Assembly: GCA_002365025.1 (NCBI GenBank)
Contig: DEYX01000203.1
Location: 1-18,815 of the forward strand
DNA from: Hungatella sp. UBA3147
GTDB lineage: Bacteria > Bacillota > Clostridia > Lachnospirales > Lachnospiraceae
DNA length: 18,815 nucleotides
Reading direction: 5' to 3'
Shown: piece by piece, positions 1-7,643 of the stretch
Position numbering within the stretch: position 1 is the first letter of the stretch
Layout of the letters: each line of letters begins with the position of its first letter
Translations under genes and position numbers: made by a program
Notes under the pieces: model-generated
What the model saw: only the letters and a program-made list of their open reading frames with translations
Told to the model about the DNA's origin: nothing
The model's database searches: none

Positions 1-51
1 AACCGGGCTTCCATTCCCCGCCGCCATAATCACTAATGATGTTTTCTTCAT
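1..51 (-). CDS. N-terminus of a probable nucleotidyltransferase (partial)
   Basis: An ATG at 51..49 is preceded by a good ribosome binding site (AGGGGGA, seven bases upstream) and opens a frame that runs off the left edge. The 17 visible residues read MKKTSLVIMAAGNGSPV. This resembles the start of sugar-phosphate nucleotidyltransferases, whose N-terminal signature is a hydrophobic strand followed by an AAGxGSR(F/Y) nucleotide-binding loop. Here the loop reads GNGSP; the expected Arg would appear if one C of the CCC run at the edge were absent. The gene has its own promoter downstream of the atp terminator, so it is probably a separate transcription unit. Too little is visible to name a substrate. 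Confidence 0.5.
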   Translation of the reverse strand, partial: MKKTSLVIMAAGNGSPV

Positions 52-84
52 AATTTATCCCCCTGTTTGTATAATCTGCCTAAT

Positions 85-113
85 AGTATACCACAAAAAA
101 AAGGTTTAATCCA
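85..113 (-). promoter_or_regulatory. Predicted sigma-A promoter of the leftmost gene
   Basis: On the minus strand an extended -10 element, TG-N-TATACT, has its hexamer at 90..85. A weak -35 (TGGATT, 113..108) lies 17 bases upstream. The start of transcription would fall near 78, leaving a short leader to the ATG at 51. The extended -10 may compensate for the poor -35. It lies between the atp terminator and the leftmost gene. Confidence 0.5.
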
Positions 114-179
114 TAAATGCCGGATTATTCCAAATTCCTGAGGTTTTAACTGTACCATAACACTTCCCGGCAGGTCAAT

Positions 180-217
180 AAAAAAGGATTTGAACCTGTT
201 TTAAAAGGTTCAAATCC
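180..217 (-). terminator. Intrinsic terminator of the atp operon
   Basis: Perfect 11-bp inverted repeat: GGATTTGAACC (186..196) and GGTTCAAATCC (207..217), separated by a 10-base A/T-rich loop. In the minus-strand transcript it is followed by a run of U residues (185..180). It begins 8 bases after the atpC stop codon, as expected for the end of the ATP synthase operon. Confidence 0.92.
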
Positions 218-224
218 CTTTTCG

Positions 225-623
225 TTACTTTGTAAGTGAAAGCCTTATAAGAGCTCTTCTCAGAGCAGCTTCCGCTCTTGCATTATCAATTTTTCCGCTC
301 TGTTCTTTTAAGCGGCGCTCTGCACGGATCTTAGCCTCCTCAGCGCGGCTTGTATCGATTTCTTCCGGCCATTCCGCAACTTCCGCCATAATGACGATCT
401 TCTCCGGTAAAATCTCAATAAAACCAGACATCAGGGCCGCATTCTTCACTCCGCCCTCCTCGTGAATCTTTAAGATTCCCGGGGCAGCAATGGCAGTCAT
501 GGGGATATGATTCCGGTATACGCCGATATCCCCTTCCGTAGTAGTAAGCTCCACCATGGAAGCCTCTCCCTCGTAAAACTTCCGTTCTGGAGTAATGATC
601 TGCAGTTTGAATAAATCAGCCAT
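225..623 (-). CDS. atpC: F-type ATP synthase epsilon subunit
   Basis: Epsilon subunit of the F1 central stalk (132 aa, the usual length). It couples rotor rotation to catalysis and in many bacteria restrains ATP hydrolysis through its C-terminal helices. The first ~85 residues form the conserved beta-sandwich (start LFKLQIITPERKFYEGE, then a TTEGDIGV segment). Residues ~88-132 form the Arg/Ala-rich two-helix domain. The ATG at 623 has a G-rich ribosome binding site (GGGGGTGGGAAT) and starts 11 bases after the atpD stop. It is the last gene of the atp operon and is followed directly by the terminator. Confidence 0.96.
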   Translation of the reverse strand: MADLFKLQIITPERKFYEGEASMVELTTTEGDIGVYRNHIPMTAIAAPGILKIHEEGGVKNAALMSGFIEILPEKIVIMAEVAEWPEEIDTSRAEEAKIRAERRLKEQSGKIDNARAEAALRRALIRLSLTK

Positions 624-634
624 ATTCCCACCCC

Positions 635-2029
635 CTATTTTTTCACACGGGCAAGAACGTCCTCAATGCTGCCTGCATTTAAGAAATAGCTCTCCGGAAT
701 GTCATCATGCTTACCTTCCAAAATCTCCTTAAAGCCCTGAATGGTATCAGAAAGCGGCACATAACGGCCTTCCAGTCCGGTGAACTGTCCTGCAACGAAG
801 AAAGGCTGAGACAAGAATCTCTGGATCTTTCTTGCACGGGCCACCGTGATCTTATCTTCTTCAGAAAGCTCATCCATACCCAGCATGGCAATGATATCCT
901 GAAGCTCTTTATACTTCTGAAGCACTTCCTGAACCCCGCGGGCAACACGGTAGTGTTCCTCACCTACGATACGGGGATCAAGAATTCTGGATGTGGAACC
1001 AAGGGGGTCAACCGCCGGATAAATACCCAGCTCCACGATGGAACGGTCAAGAACCGTGGTTGCATCCAGATGAGCGAATGTGTTGGCCGGAGCCGGGTCC
1101 GTTAAGTCATCGGCGGGAACGTAAACTGCCTGAACCGATGTAATGGAACCATTCTTCGTGGAAGTGATCCTCTCCTGAAGAGCGCCCATCTCGGTCTGCA
1201 GTGTCGGCTGATAGCCTACTGCGGAAGGCATACGTCCAAGCAGAGCGGAAACCTCGGAACCTGCCTGGGTGAAACGGAAAATGTTGTCAATGAATAACAG
1301 TACATCTTTTCCGCCCTGGTCACGGAAATACTCAGCCATGGTAAGGCCGGTAAGGCCCACCCTCATACGTGCGCCCGGCGGCTCATTCATCTGTCCGAAC
1401 ACCATGGTTGTTTTATTAATAACGCCTGATTCCTGCATCTCGTGATAAAGGTCATTTCCTTCACGGGTACGCTCGCCAACGCCGGTGAATACGGAATATC
1501 CGCCGTGCTCTGTGGCTATGTTACGGATCAGCTCCTGAATTAATACGGTTTTACCTACTCCGGCACCACCGAAAAGACCGATCTTCCCCCCCCTTTGGTA
1601 AGGGCAGAGAAGGTCAACGACCTTGATACCGGTTTCAAGAACCTCCGTTTCCGTGGACTGCTCCTCAAAGGTGGGAGCCGGTCTGTGAATCGGAAAATGC
1701 TCTTTTACTTCCGGTGCCGGTTTATTATCGATCGGATCACCCAGAACGTTAAATATACGTCCCAATGTCTCCTCTCCAACCGGTACGGTAATCGGAGCGC
1801 CGGTAGCCGCCGCGTCCATACCACGTACCAGTCCATCGGTGGATCCCATGGCGATACATCTTACCGTATCATCGCCAAGATGCTGAGATACTTCTACAAC
1901 CAGTCTGCTGCCATCCTTCGCAGTGATATCAATGGCTTCATTGATATCGGGCAGCTTGCCCTGGCTGAACTTGATATCCAGTACGGCACCGATGATCTGA
2001 GTGATCTTACCAATATTTTGTCCTGCCAT
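635..2029 (-). CDS. atpD: F-type ATP synthase beta subunit
   Basis: Catalytic beta subunit of F1 (464 aa, full length). The P-loop GGAGVGKT is at residues 154-161, the catalytic Glu lies in the GERTREG motif (about residue 186), Walker B LLFIDN is near 244-249, and the DELSEED lever that contacts gamma is at 386-392. All key residues are intact, so it should bind and turn over ATP. The ATG at 2029 follows a strong site (AAGGAGAAACAAG). It lies 58 bases downstream of atpG and 11 bases upstream of atpC in the standard operon order. Confidence 0.98.
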   Translation of the reverse strand: MAGQNIGKITQIIGAVLDIKFSQGKLPDINEAIDITAKDGSRLVVEVSQHLGDDTVRCIAMGSTDGLVRGMDAAATGAPITVPVGEETLGRIFNVLGDPIDNKPAPEVKEHFPIHRPAPTFEEQSTETEVLETGIKVVDLLCPYQRGGKIGLFGGAGVGKTVLIQELIRNIATEHGGYSVFTGVGERTREGNDLYHEMQESGVINKTTMVFGQMNEPPGARMRVGLTGLTMAEYFRDQGGKDVLLFIDNIFRFTQAGSEVSALLGRMPSAVGYQPTLQTEMGALQERITSTKNGSITSVQAVYVPADDLTDPAPANTFAHLDATTVLDRSIVELGIYPAVDPLGSTSRILDPRIVGEEHYRVARGVQEVLQKYKELQDIIAMLGMDELSEEDKITVARARKIQRFLSQPFFVAGQFTGLEGRYVPLSDTIQGFKEILEGKHDDIPESYFLNAGSIEDVLARVKK

Positions 2030-2087
2030 CTTGTTTCTCCTTCTTATATATTTCTCTCGTTCCTGCTAAAATGAAGTTCAATTCGCC

Positions 2088-2942
2088 TTATGAAATTGCA
2101 TTGGCTCCGGCTATGATCTCGGTAAGCTCCTGGGTAATGGACCCCTGTCTTGCCCGGTTATATGCCAGTCCAAGTTCTTCTATCATCTCTTCCGCATTAT
2201 TGGTTGCAGAGTCCATGGCCGCCATTCTGGCTCCGTTTTCACTTGCAACGGCTTCCAGCAAAGCGCCATAGATCATGCTGCTCATATATTTAGGAATAAT
2301 GGAATCCAATACCTGATCCTCATCCGGCTCATAGTTCATTAAAGTCAGATCCGTTTTTTCGCTTCCCTTTTCCATTTCAACCGGGAGAAGCTTTTTAAGA
2401 GTCGGTATTTGGGTCATAGTATTCTTAAAAGATGTATAAGCCAGATAAATTTCACCTATCCGGTTCTGTCCAAATGCATCCAGAAGCTCCATGGTAATAT
2501 CGGCCGCATCGCGGTAGATCGGTTCATTGATCACCTCAGAATAATCCTCGGCGATCGTATATCCCTTTCTTGCCAGTGCTTCCTTCCCTTTCCTCCCAAT
2601 GGCATAAACATCCGTAAGTTCCGGGGTAAGCCTCTCATCTCCATGAACCATCTTGGCAATGTTACTGTTATAGCCTCCTGCCAGTCCACGGTTTGAAGTG
2701 ATGACAATGATTGCCTTTCTCTTGGAATCTCCTGCCTTTAAATACTTATGGTCTATGCTGCCGGATTTGCGCAGCATGGAGCCTATGGTATCATACATCA
2801 TTTCGTAATAGGGTTTGGATTCCTCTGCCTTAGCTTTGGACTTCTGCAGCTTAACGGTAGATATGAGCTTCATGGCTTTCGTAATCTGTTCGGTACTGGA
2901 AATACTGTCTCTTCTTCGTTTGATATCCCTAATGGATGCCAT
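2088..2942 (-). CDS. atpG: F-type ATP synthase gamma subunit
   Basis: Central-stalk gamma subunit (284 aa, normal size), which rotates inside the alpha3beta3 hexamer. The N-terminal coiled-coil helix begins MASIRDIKRRRDSISST and continues EQITKAMKLISTVKLQK, a strong family signature. The C-terminal helix ends with YNRARQGSITQELTEI and GANAIS, also typical. The central Rossmann-like part contains ITSNRGLAGGYN. The ATG at 2942 follows AGGCAGGTG and lies 16 bases after the atpA stop. Confidence 0.97.
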   Translation of the reverse strand: MASIRDIKRRRDSISSTEQITKAMKLISTVKLQKSKAKAEESKPYYEMMYDTIGSMLRKSGSIDHKYLKAGDSKRKAIIVITSNRGLAGGYNSNIAKMVHGDERLTPELTDVYAIGRKGKEALARKGYTIAEDYSEVINEPIYRDAADITMELLDAFGQNRIGEIYLAYTSFKNTMTQIPTLKKLLPVEMEKGSEKTDLTLMNYEPDEDQVLDSIIPKYMSSMIYGALLEAVASENGARMAAMDSATNNAEEMIEELGLAYNRARQGSITQELTEIIAGANAIS

Positions 2943-2958
2943 GATTGTTCACCTGCCT

Positions 2959-4461
2959 TTAAAAAACACCTGCTTTGCATTCGTTAATTGCCTTTACCAG
3001 CAATTCCTCTGTCTCAGGCGTGATCTGCTTTGTCTCGCGGATGCTTGCGGGAATTTCAGAATATTTGGTGTCAATAAAACTGGTCAAAGCCTTTTCAAAA
3101 TCAAGGATTTTCCCGGTAGGGATATCCAAAAGCAGCTTCTTGGTCGCTGCAAAGATAATGATGATCTGGTATTCAACCGGAATCGGCTGATACTGGCCCT
3201 GCTTTAATACCTCTTTGATCCTCTCGCCCTGGGCAAGCTGTTCTGCTGTCTCCTTATCAAGCTCGGAACCAAACTGAGCGAAGCTTGCAAGCTCGCGGTA
3301 CTGTGCCAGTTCCACACGGATAGGAGCTGCAATCTTCTTCATAGCCTTGATCTGGGCAGAGCCGCCTACACGGGATACGGAAAGGCCTGCGTTGATGGCT
3401 GGACGGAAACCTGCGTTAAACATCTCTGTCTCCAGGTAAATCTGCCCGTCTGTAATGGAAATAACATTCGTCGGAATATACGCGGATACGTCACCTGCCT
3501 GTGTTTCAATGATCGGAAGGGCTGTTAAAGAACCTCCTCCCAGCTCTTCTGAAAGCCTTGAGGCTCTCTCCAGCAGTCTGGAATGCAGATAGAAAACATC
3601 ACCCGGGTAAGCTTCACGGCCCGGCGGTCTCTTAAGCAGCAGGGATAAGGTACGGTAAGCGGCTGCATGTTTACTTAAATCATCGTAAACAACTAATACA
3701 TCATCCCCGTTTTCCATCCATTCCTCTCCTATGGCGCATCCGGAATATGGAGCAATATACTGAAGAGGCGCTAAATCAGATGCCGTTGACACGACGATGG
3801 TGGTATAATCCATGGCACCGTACTCTTCCAGTGTCTTAACAATGTTGGCAACCGTAGATGCCTTCTGGCCAATGGCAACATAGATACAGTGAACTCCCTG
3901 GCCCTTCTGGTTAATAATCGTATCAAGGGCAATCGCCGTCTTTCCGGTCTGGCGGTCACCAATGATCAGCTCACGCTGTCCTCTTCCAATAGGAATCATG
4001 GCATCAATCGCCTTAATACCGGTCTGAAGAGGAGTATCTACTGATTTTCTGTCAATAACTCCATGAGCCACACGCTCAATCTTGCGGAACTTGTCTGTCA
4101 GGATCGGTCCTTTTCCATCGATGGGCTGTCCTAAAGCATTAACAACACGTCCAGTCAATGCATCACCAACAGGTACTTCCACCACTCGTCCGGTAGTCTT
4201 AACTGTATCACCCTCGCTGATAGCACCGGTACCAAGTAAAACCGCACCAACGTTATCCTCTTCCAGGTTAAGCACCATGCCGTAGATTTCTCCCGGGAAC
4301 TCAAGAAGCTCTCCCTGCATGGCATTCTCAAGGCCATGGATACGGGCAATACCGTCCGCTACCTGAATGACTGTACCGACATCAGAGACATCCAGTTTCG
4401 TAGAATATCTTTGTATCTGTTCCTTGATGACAGAACTGATCTCTTCTGGTCTTAAATTCAT
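2959..4461 (-). CDS. atpA: F-type ATP synthase alpha subunit
   Basis: Non-catalytic nucleotide-binding alpha subunit of F1 (500 aa from the chosen start). The P-loop GDRQTGKT is at 168-175. The arginine finger is in SVSRVGGSAQ (about R364), which reaches into the neighbouring beta site. The frame is open to a GTG at 4506, but the family begins with the MNLRPEEISS-type sequence at ATG 4461, and that ATG has AGAAGGTG upstream, so 4461 is preferred. The GTG also has a GGAG nearby, so a 15-residue extension cannot be fully excluded. A structured 123-base gap separates it from atpH. Confidence 0.97.
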   Translation of the reverse strand: MNLRPEEISSVIKEQIQRYSTKLDVSDVGTVIQVADGIARIHGLENAMQGELLEFPGEIYGMVLNLEEDNVGAVLLGTGAISEGDTVKTTGRVVEVPVGDALTGRVVNALGQPIDGKGPILTDKFRKIERVAHGVIDRKSVDTPLQTGIKAIDAMIPIGRGQRELIIGDRQTGKTAIALDTIINQKGQGVHCIYVAIGQKASTVANIVKTLEEYGAMDYTTIVVSTASDLAPLQYIAPYSGCAIGEEWMENGDDVLVVYDDLSKHAAAYRTLSLLLKRPPGREAYPGDVFYLHSRLLERASRLSEELGGGSLTALPIIETQAGDVSAYIPTNVISITDGQIYLETEMFNAGFRPAINAGLSVSRVGGSAQIKAMKKIAAPIRVELAQYRELASFAQFGSELDKETAEQLAQGERIKEVLKQGQYQPIPVEYQIIIIFAATKKLLLDIPTGKILDFEKALTSFIDTKYSEIPASIRETKQITPETEELLVKAINECKAGVF

Positions 4462-4525
4462 TAAGGTTTGCACCTTCTTTCTAAGTTTATAATGTGTCCG
4501 TTTCACCTAACGGCTCTCCGGACAA

Positions 4526-4588
4526 CTGATTTCCTAAACTCAGGATTACCTTCATGTAAAAAAACATGAGCAGTAACGTGGAAATCAG
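4526..4588 (-). other. Long intercistronic hairpin between atpH and atpA
   Basis: Three nested complementary pairs fold the atpH-atpA spacer: CTGATTTCC (4526..4534) with GGAAATCAG (4580..4588), an inner TTAC/GTAA pair (4546..4549 with 4573..4576), and TCATGT/ACATGA (4552..4557 with 4564..4569) around a six-base loop. The outer arm covers the atpH stop codon. There is a U-run only in the apical loop and none after the stem, so it is not a terminator. A role in mRNA stability or in raising translation of alpha relative to delta is an inference. Confidence 0.55.
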
Positions 4589-5133
4589 GTCAATTGCAGC
4601 TTTAACAGGCTGCGGCGCAGTTCGTAAATCTGCGTCTTAATGCTGGAATCCACCACCCGGTCTCCGATCCTGATTACCATACCGCCAATGATTGACGGGT
4701 CAACCTGATAATTCATCTCAAAATCTACGTACTGAGTTGTATTTAACAGCTTTTCTACCAGCCGGGCCTTCTGACCCTCATTTAATTCAACAGCACTGGC
4801 CACATGGGCCACACCGATCTTCTTATATTCCTTGACAGCGTTTATGAAGTATTCCCAGATTGCCGGAATCTCCTTCTGCCTGCCTTTGTCGACAATGACT
4901 GCCAGAAAACCCATCAGGTCATCCGATACGCGTCCGCCGAAAATATTCTTAATAATGCCGATTTTATCTTCCTTAACAATCTTCGGATTATTAAGAAGCT
5001 CCGCCAATGACTGATTCCCGTGCCAGATCACCTGCAGGCTCTTCACTTCCTCAAACAAAGCGTCCACTTCCTGCTTATTAAGAGCTTCCTCAAACAATGC
5101 ATCGCCGTATACCTTTGATACTAGCTTTGCCAT
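4585..5133 (-). CDS. atpH: F-type ATP synthase delta subunit
   Basis: Delta subunit (182 aa, usual length), which fixes the peripheral stalk to the top of alpha3beta3. The N-terminal six-helix domain begins MAKLVSKVYGDALFEEAL. The C-terminal part contains the typical DPSIIGGMVIRIGDRVVDSSIK motif near residues 145-165. The ATG at 5133 overlaps the 3' end of atpF by 13 bases and is preceded by GGGTG, so translation is probably coupled to atpF. Confidence 0.96.
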   Translation of the reverse strand: MAKLVSKVYGDALFEEALNKQEVDALFEEVKSLQVIWHGNQSLAELLNNPKIVKEDKIGIIKNIFGGRVSDDLMGFLAVIVDKGRQKEIPAIWEYFINAVKEYKKIGVAHVASAVELNEGQKARLVEKLLNTTQYVDFEMNYQVDPSIIGGMVIRIGDRVVDSSIKTQIYELRRSLLKLQLT

Positions 5134-5636
5134 GTGCTTTCACCCATATCTTTCAAAGTCTCGTCAATCAGGGCATCCTGCACCGTAGTGTCAATGGAAG
5201 CAGCTACGACCTTGCCGGCCATAACAGAAGCGATGGATATGATCTGTTCCTTCATATCATCAAGTGCTTTCTTTCTCTCCAGTTCCACCTCGCGGCTGCC
5301 CCGCGTAACAATGCGGTCCGCTTCTTCCCTGGCTTCTGTAATAATCTCTGCCTCACGCTGTTTCGCTCTTTTTCTGGCATCCTCTAAGATTCCTTCTGCC
5401 TCTTTCTTAACTTCAAGAAGTCTGGCTTCATATTCTTCCTTCATTGCCCGCGCTGCTTCCTTATCGTCGGCAGCGTTCTTTAATTCTCCCGCAATCCTCT
5501 GCCTTCTCTTTTCCAGCACTTCCCGTACCGGATTGAACAGCATATAGGATAACGCAAAAAACAGGATGAATACGTTGATGCCTGTTACAAATGAATCGAA
5601 AAGCAGCTGTGGGTCAAATCCCAATAATCGATCCAA
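5121..5636 (-). CDS. atpF: F-type ATP synthase subunit b (peripheral stalk)
   Basis: Subunit b (171 aa) has one N-terminal membrane helix (about residues 15-36, FVTGINVFILFFALSYMLF) and a long charged coiled-coil that dimerises and reaches up to delta. The start codon is TTG (5636..5634). It is supported by a near-perfect AAAGGAGG placed seven bases upstream, and no ATG would keep the membrane helix. The conserved NPVREVLEKRRQRI segment follows the helix. The 3' end overlaps atpH by 13 bases. Confidence 0.95.
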   Translation of the reverse strand: MDRLLGFDPQLLFDSFVTGINVFILFFALSYMLFNPVREVLEKRRQRIAGELKNAADDKEAARAMKEEYEARLLEVKKEAEGILEDARKRAKQREAEIITEAREEADRIVTRGSREVELERKKALDDMKEQIISIASVMAGKVVAASIDTTVQDALIDETLKDMGESTWQS

Positions 5637-5677
5637 GGTTTCGCCTCCTTTCGCTCTTTATTCTTTCCTCATTCTGA

Positions 5678-5696
5678 GGGCAGGCTTATGCCTCCC
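5678..5696 (-). other. Short hairpin just after atpE
   Basis: In the minus-strand mRNA a GGGAGGC arm (5696..5690) and a GCCTGCCC arm (5685..5678) pair around an ATAA loop with one bulged G. The hairpin starts about 14 bases after the atpE stop, with no U-tract, so it is not a terminator. The c subunit is needed in several-fold excess over b, so an atpE-protecting or polarity hairpin is plausible but inferred. Confidence 0.4.
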
Positions 5697-5709
5697 GCCA
5701 CTCTGCGCT

Positions 5710-5967
5710 TTAGCTGAATGGCTTTAAGAACATGAGGATAGCAGCAACAGCGAAACCATAAAGACCTGTTGTCTCGGCAACGGCCTGACCTAAAAGCATG
5801 GTTGATGTTATATCTGACTTTGCGCCCGGATTACGTCCAACTGCAGCAGCTGCATGACCAGCCGCGATACCCTGTCCAATACCAGGTCCAATACCTGCGA
5901 TCATCGCAAGACCTGCACCGATTGCTGAGCAGCCTAAGATAAAATCCTGTCCTGAAAATCCGTTCAT
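5710..5967 (-). CDS. atpE: F-type ATP synthase subunit c, Na+-type signature
   Basis: Proteolipid c subunit (85 aa), two membrane helices joined by the polar RNPGAK loop (residues 45-50), forming the rotor ring. The ion-binding Glu is E65 in the second helix. Residues Q32, V63, E65, T66, T67 and Y70 coincide in position with the Na+ ligands known for the Ilyobacter tartaricus c-ring (Q32, V63, E65, S66, T67, Y70), with Thr replacing Ser at 66 and keeping the hydroxyl. This supports sodium rather than proton coupling (inference). It starts 35 bases after atpB and is followed by a small hairpin. Confidence 0.97.
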   Translation of the reverse strand: MNGFSGQDFILGCSAIGAGLAMIAGIGPGIGQGIAAGHAAAAVGRNPGAKSDITSTMLLGQAVAETTGLYGFAVAAILMFLKPFS

Positions 5968-6002
5968 AGAAAAATTCCTCCTGAATTTAATATTATTGAA
6001 AT

Positions 6003-6704
6003 TTAATCCATCTTATCATTGACATATACCATAGTCAGCATACAGAACACATACGTCTGGATACAGCCTGAGAATACATCACAATATACATGTAAAAACG
6101 ATGGGATACCGATCTTTACAAAAATAGGCATCATCCCATACCACAATCCCATAATAACTACGCCTGACATCATATTGCCGAACAAACGAAGCGCCTGGGA
6201 TAATGGGTTTGTAATCTCACCGATTACGTTAATCGGGAACAAAACCGGAAACGGCTGAAATAAACTTGTAAAATGACCGATCCCGTGATTCTTAATACCC
6301 TGGTATTGCACGATGCCGAAGGTAAACAAACCAAGCATAAATGTCACACCGAAATCTCCGGTTGGCGTCCTAAGACCAAATAAGCCGCCAATATTGCAGA
6401 ACAATATGAAAATAAATATTGTTCCAATATAATTAACAAATTTTTTTGCGTTATGACCCATAGTACCGTTTACCATGTTATCAAGCGCCTCTACGACAAA
6501 CTCCACAATATTCTGGAAGGTGCCGGGTACTTCTGTTGCCCGTTTCATTTTTCGGTTGGCAATCACTGCGATAATCAGGATTACGATTGTCACGATGCTA
6601 AGGCCTATTTCCGTGGTTGTAACCCAAAGTTCCTGACCAAACGCCTGAAACTTTGTAACGCCTTTGATCATAAAGTCTACATTATTGGCACTCGCAACGA
6701 CCAT
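6003..6704 (-). CDS. atpB: F-type ATP synthase subunit a
   Basis: Membrane subunit a (233 aa), which forms the two half-channels facing the c-ring. The essential stator Arg is R173 in PLSQALRLFGNMMSG. Several hydrophobic helices are visible (about 33-50, 92-112, 118-135, 180-200, 210-227). ATG 6704 is preceded by AAAGGAGG nine bases away. The GEITNPLSQ element before the Arg is common in clostridial and Na+-type enzymes. It lies 48 bases downstream of atpI. Confidence 0.97.
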   Translation of the reverse strand: MVVASANNVDFMIKGVTKFQAFGQELWVTTTEIGLSIVTIVILIIAVIANRKMKRATEVPGTFQNIVEFVVEALDNMVNGTMGHNAKKFVNYIGTIFIFILFCNIGGLFGLRTPTGDFGVTFMLGLFTFGIVQYQGIKNHGIGHFTSLFQPFPVLFPINVIGEITNPLSQALRLFGNMMSGVVIMGLWYGMMPIFVKIGIPSFLHVYCDVFSGCIQTYVFCMLTMVYVNDKMD

Positions 6705-6752
6705 ACGCTTAAGCCTCCTTTCTTAAGAGATCCCACTTGACCGCAAAGGAGA

Positions 6753-7154
6753 TTACTCTCCCTTTGTCCGGTTGGCCACGATCTTGTGGATAATAGGCTG
6801 AGAAAATGCTCCAACCTTGAGTCCGAGGACTCCGATTACTACTGCGACCGGATTGAACCAGTTCGAAAACCGGACAATAACTGCCACCAGTATGACAATA
6901 AGCAGCAGATAGCGAAGGACTGAACTAATTATACTCTGCTTCTGAACAGCCTTTGGATCTTCCGTCTTCATAGAACGTTCAAGTACCATAGCCATGGATA
7001 AAAACATGGCCAAAGCTAACACCATTCCCAAAATCAGTCCTGCAAAAACAGCACGACTTGGATACATAAATAATGCCCCTAGCATAGCCACTGACGTGAA
7101 AATAACAATTCCGGCAGAAACCTCAAGCATCAGATTCTTTGTTTCCTTCCCCAT
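6753..7154 (-). CDS. atpI: ATP synthase assembly protein, AtpI family
   Basis: Small membrane protein (133 aa) of the ATP synthase I-chain family, with four predicted membrane segments: about residues 11-29, 34-58, 79-96 and 100-118. AtpI/UncI proteins assist c-ring assembly in some bacteria, including Na+-type enzymes. Sequence conservation is low in this family, so the call rests on length, topology and position just ahead of atpB. ATG 7154 has a perfect AGGAGG seven bases upstream, right after the atpZ stop. Confidence 0.85.
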   Translation of the reverse strand: MGKETKNLMLEVSAGIVIFTSVAMLGALFMYPSRAVFAGLILGMVLALAMFLSMAMVLERSMKTEDPKAVQKQSIISSVLRYLLLIVILVAVIVRFSNWFNPVAVVIGVLGLKVGAFSQPIIHKIVANRTKGE

Positions 7155-7169
7155 TACAAATCCTCCTGT

Positions 7170-7505
7170 CTACGAAAGTTTCTCATCATCATGTCCTTTC
7201 ACGCGGCTTGGCTGCTTCGGTTTATGCACCTTGGGTCCAGCCTCCACTTGCCGCTCCACGCGCTCCTTCTGATCCTCAACCCACTCCTCCCTTTCATTCA
7301 TGGCCAGTGTAGCCTTTGCCAGCTTATAAGCATTGGATCCCCCAGCCAGAAACCCCAGAACCATAAATAATAATATCAGTTTTGTCCCAGCGTACCGGTC
7401 AATATAGTAACCGGCAAGAATACAGACAAAAACAGGTACCATGACACTGATCCCCAGTTGGGTCACCATCATGAAACTTCTCATTACGCTCTTTTTATGT
7501 CGCAT
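7170..7505 (-). CDS. atpZ: AtpZ/AtpI-type accessory protein of the ATP synthase
   Basis: First gene of the atp operon, a 111-aa protein with two membrane helices. The first is a VTQLGISVMVPVFVCILAGYY-type segment (given here only in outline, about residues 14-36) and the second is LILLFMVLGFLAGGSNAYK. A long charged cytoplasmic tail rich in Glu, Lys and Arg follows. This matches the AtpZ ('F0F1-ATPase subunit', proposed Mg2+/Ca2+ transport partner of AtpI) family. The frame is open to ATG 7535, but that codon sits about 3 bases from the predicted transcription start. ATG 7505, with AGGTG upstream, is therefore chosen. Confidence 0.8.
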   Translation of the reverse strand: MRHKKSVMRSFMMVTQLGISVMVPVFVCILAGYYIDRYAGTKLILLFMVLGFLAGGSNAYKLAKATLAMNEREEWVEDQKERVERQVEAGPKVHKPKQPSRVKGHDDEKLS

Positions 7506-7544
7506 AATTACACCTGCTTTCTGCATCCTGCACATATAACTGGT

Positions 7545-7573
7545 ATTATACCTAAAAAAACATATTTTGTCTA
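7545..7573 (-). promoter_or_regulatory. Near-consensus promoter of the atp operon
   Basis: A perfect TATAAT (-10, 7550..7545) and TAGACA (-35, 7573..7568; five of six matches to TTGACA) are separated by 17 bases on the minus strand. Transcription should begin near 7538, giving a leader of about 33 bases to atpZ at 7505. It lies between the cut operon terminator and atpZ, so the atp genes should be expressed independently of choline. Confidence 0.88.
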
Positions 7574-7643
7574 TTATTTACGGAAATTTAACTTGACACA
7601 CCAATAAACTTTCTATTTTTGTACATTTTTGAAAAAAATGTTG

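Noticed and set aside
186..217. GGTTCAAATCC resembles a tRNA T-arm and could suggest a tRNA gene.
   Set aside because: There is no acceptor stem, anticodon arm or D-arm around it, and the repeat partner plus U-run make a clear terminator.
707..2271. Plus-strand open frames opposite atpD and atpG.
   Set aside because: They are antisense shadows of strongly conserved genes, with no ribosome binding sites or recognisable protein features.
4462..4506. N-terminal extension of atpA from a GTG at 4506.
   Set aside because: Alpha subunits begin at the MNLRPEE-type sequence and ATG 4461 has a usable ribosome binding site; the extra residues are basic and unlike the family.
7506..7535. Start of atpZ at ATG 7535.
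   Set aside because: It would lie about 3 bases from the predicted transcription start with no ribosome binding site; ATG 7505 has one.
7594..7625. TTGACA on the plus strand at about 7594, a possible rightward promoter.
   Set aside because: No -10 element stands 16-18 bases downstream and no plus-strand gene follows.
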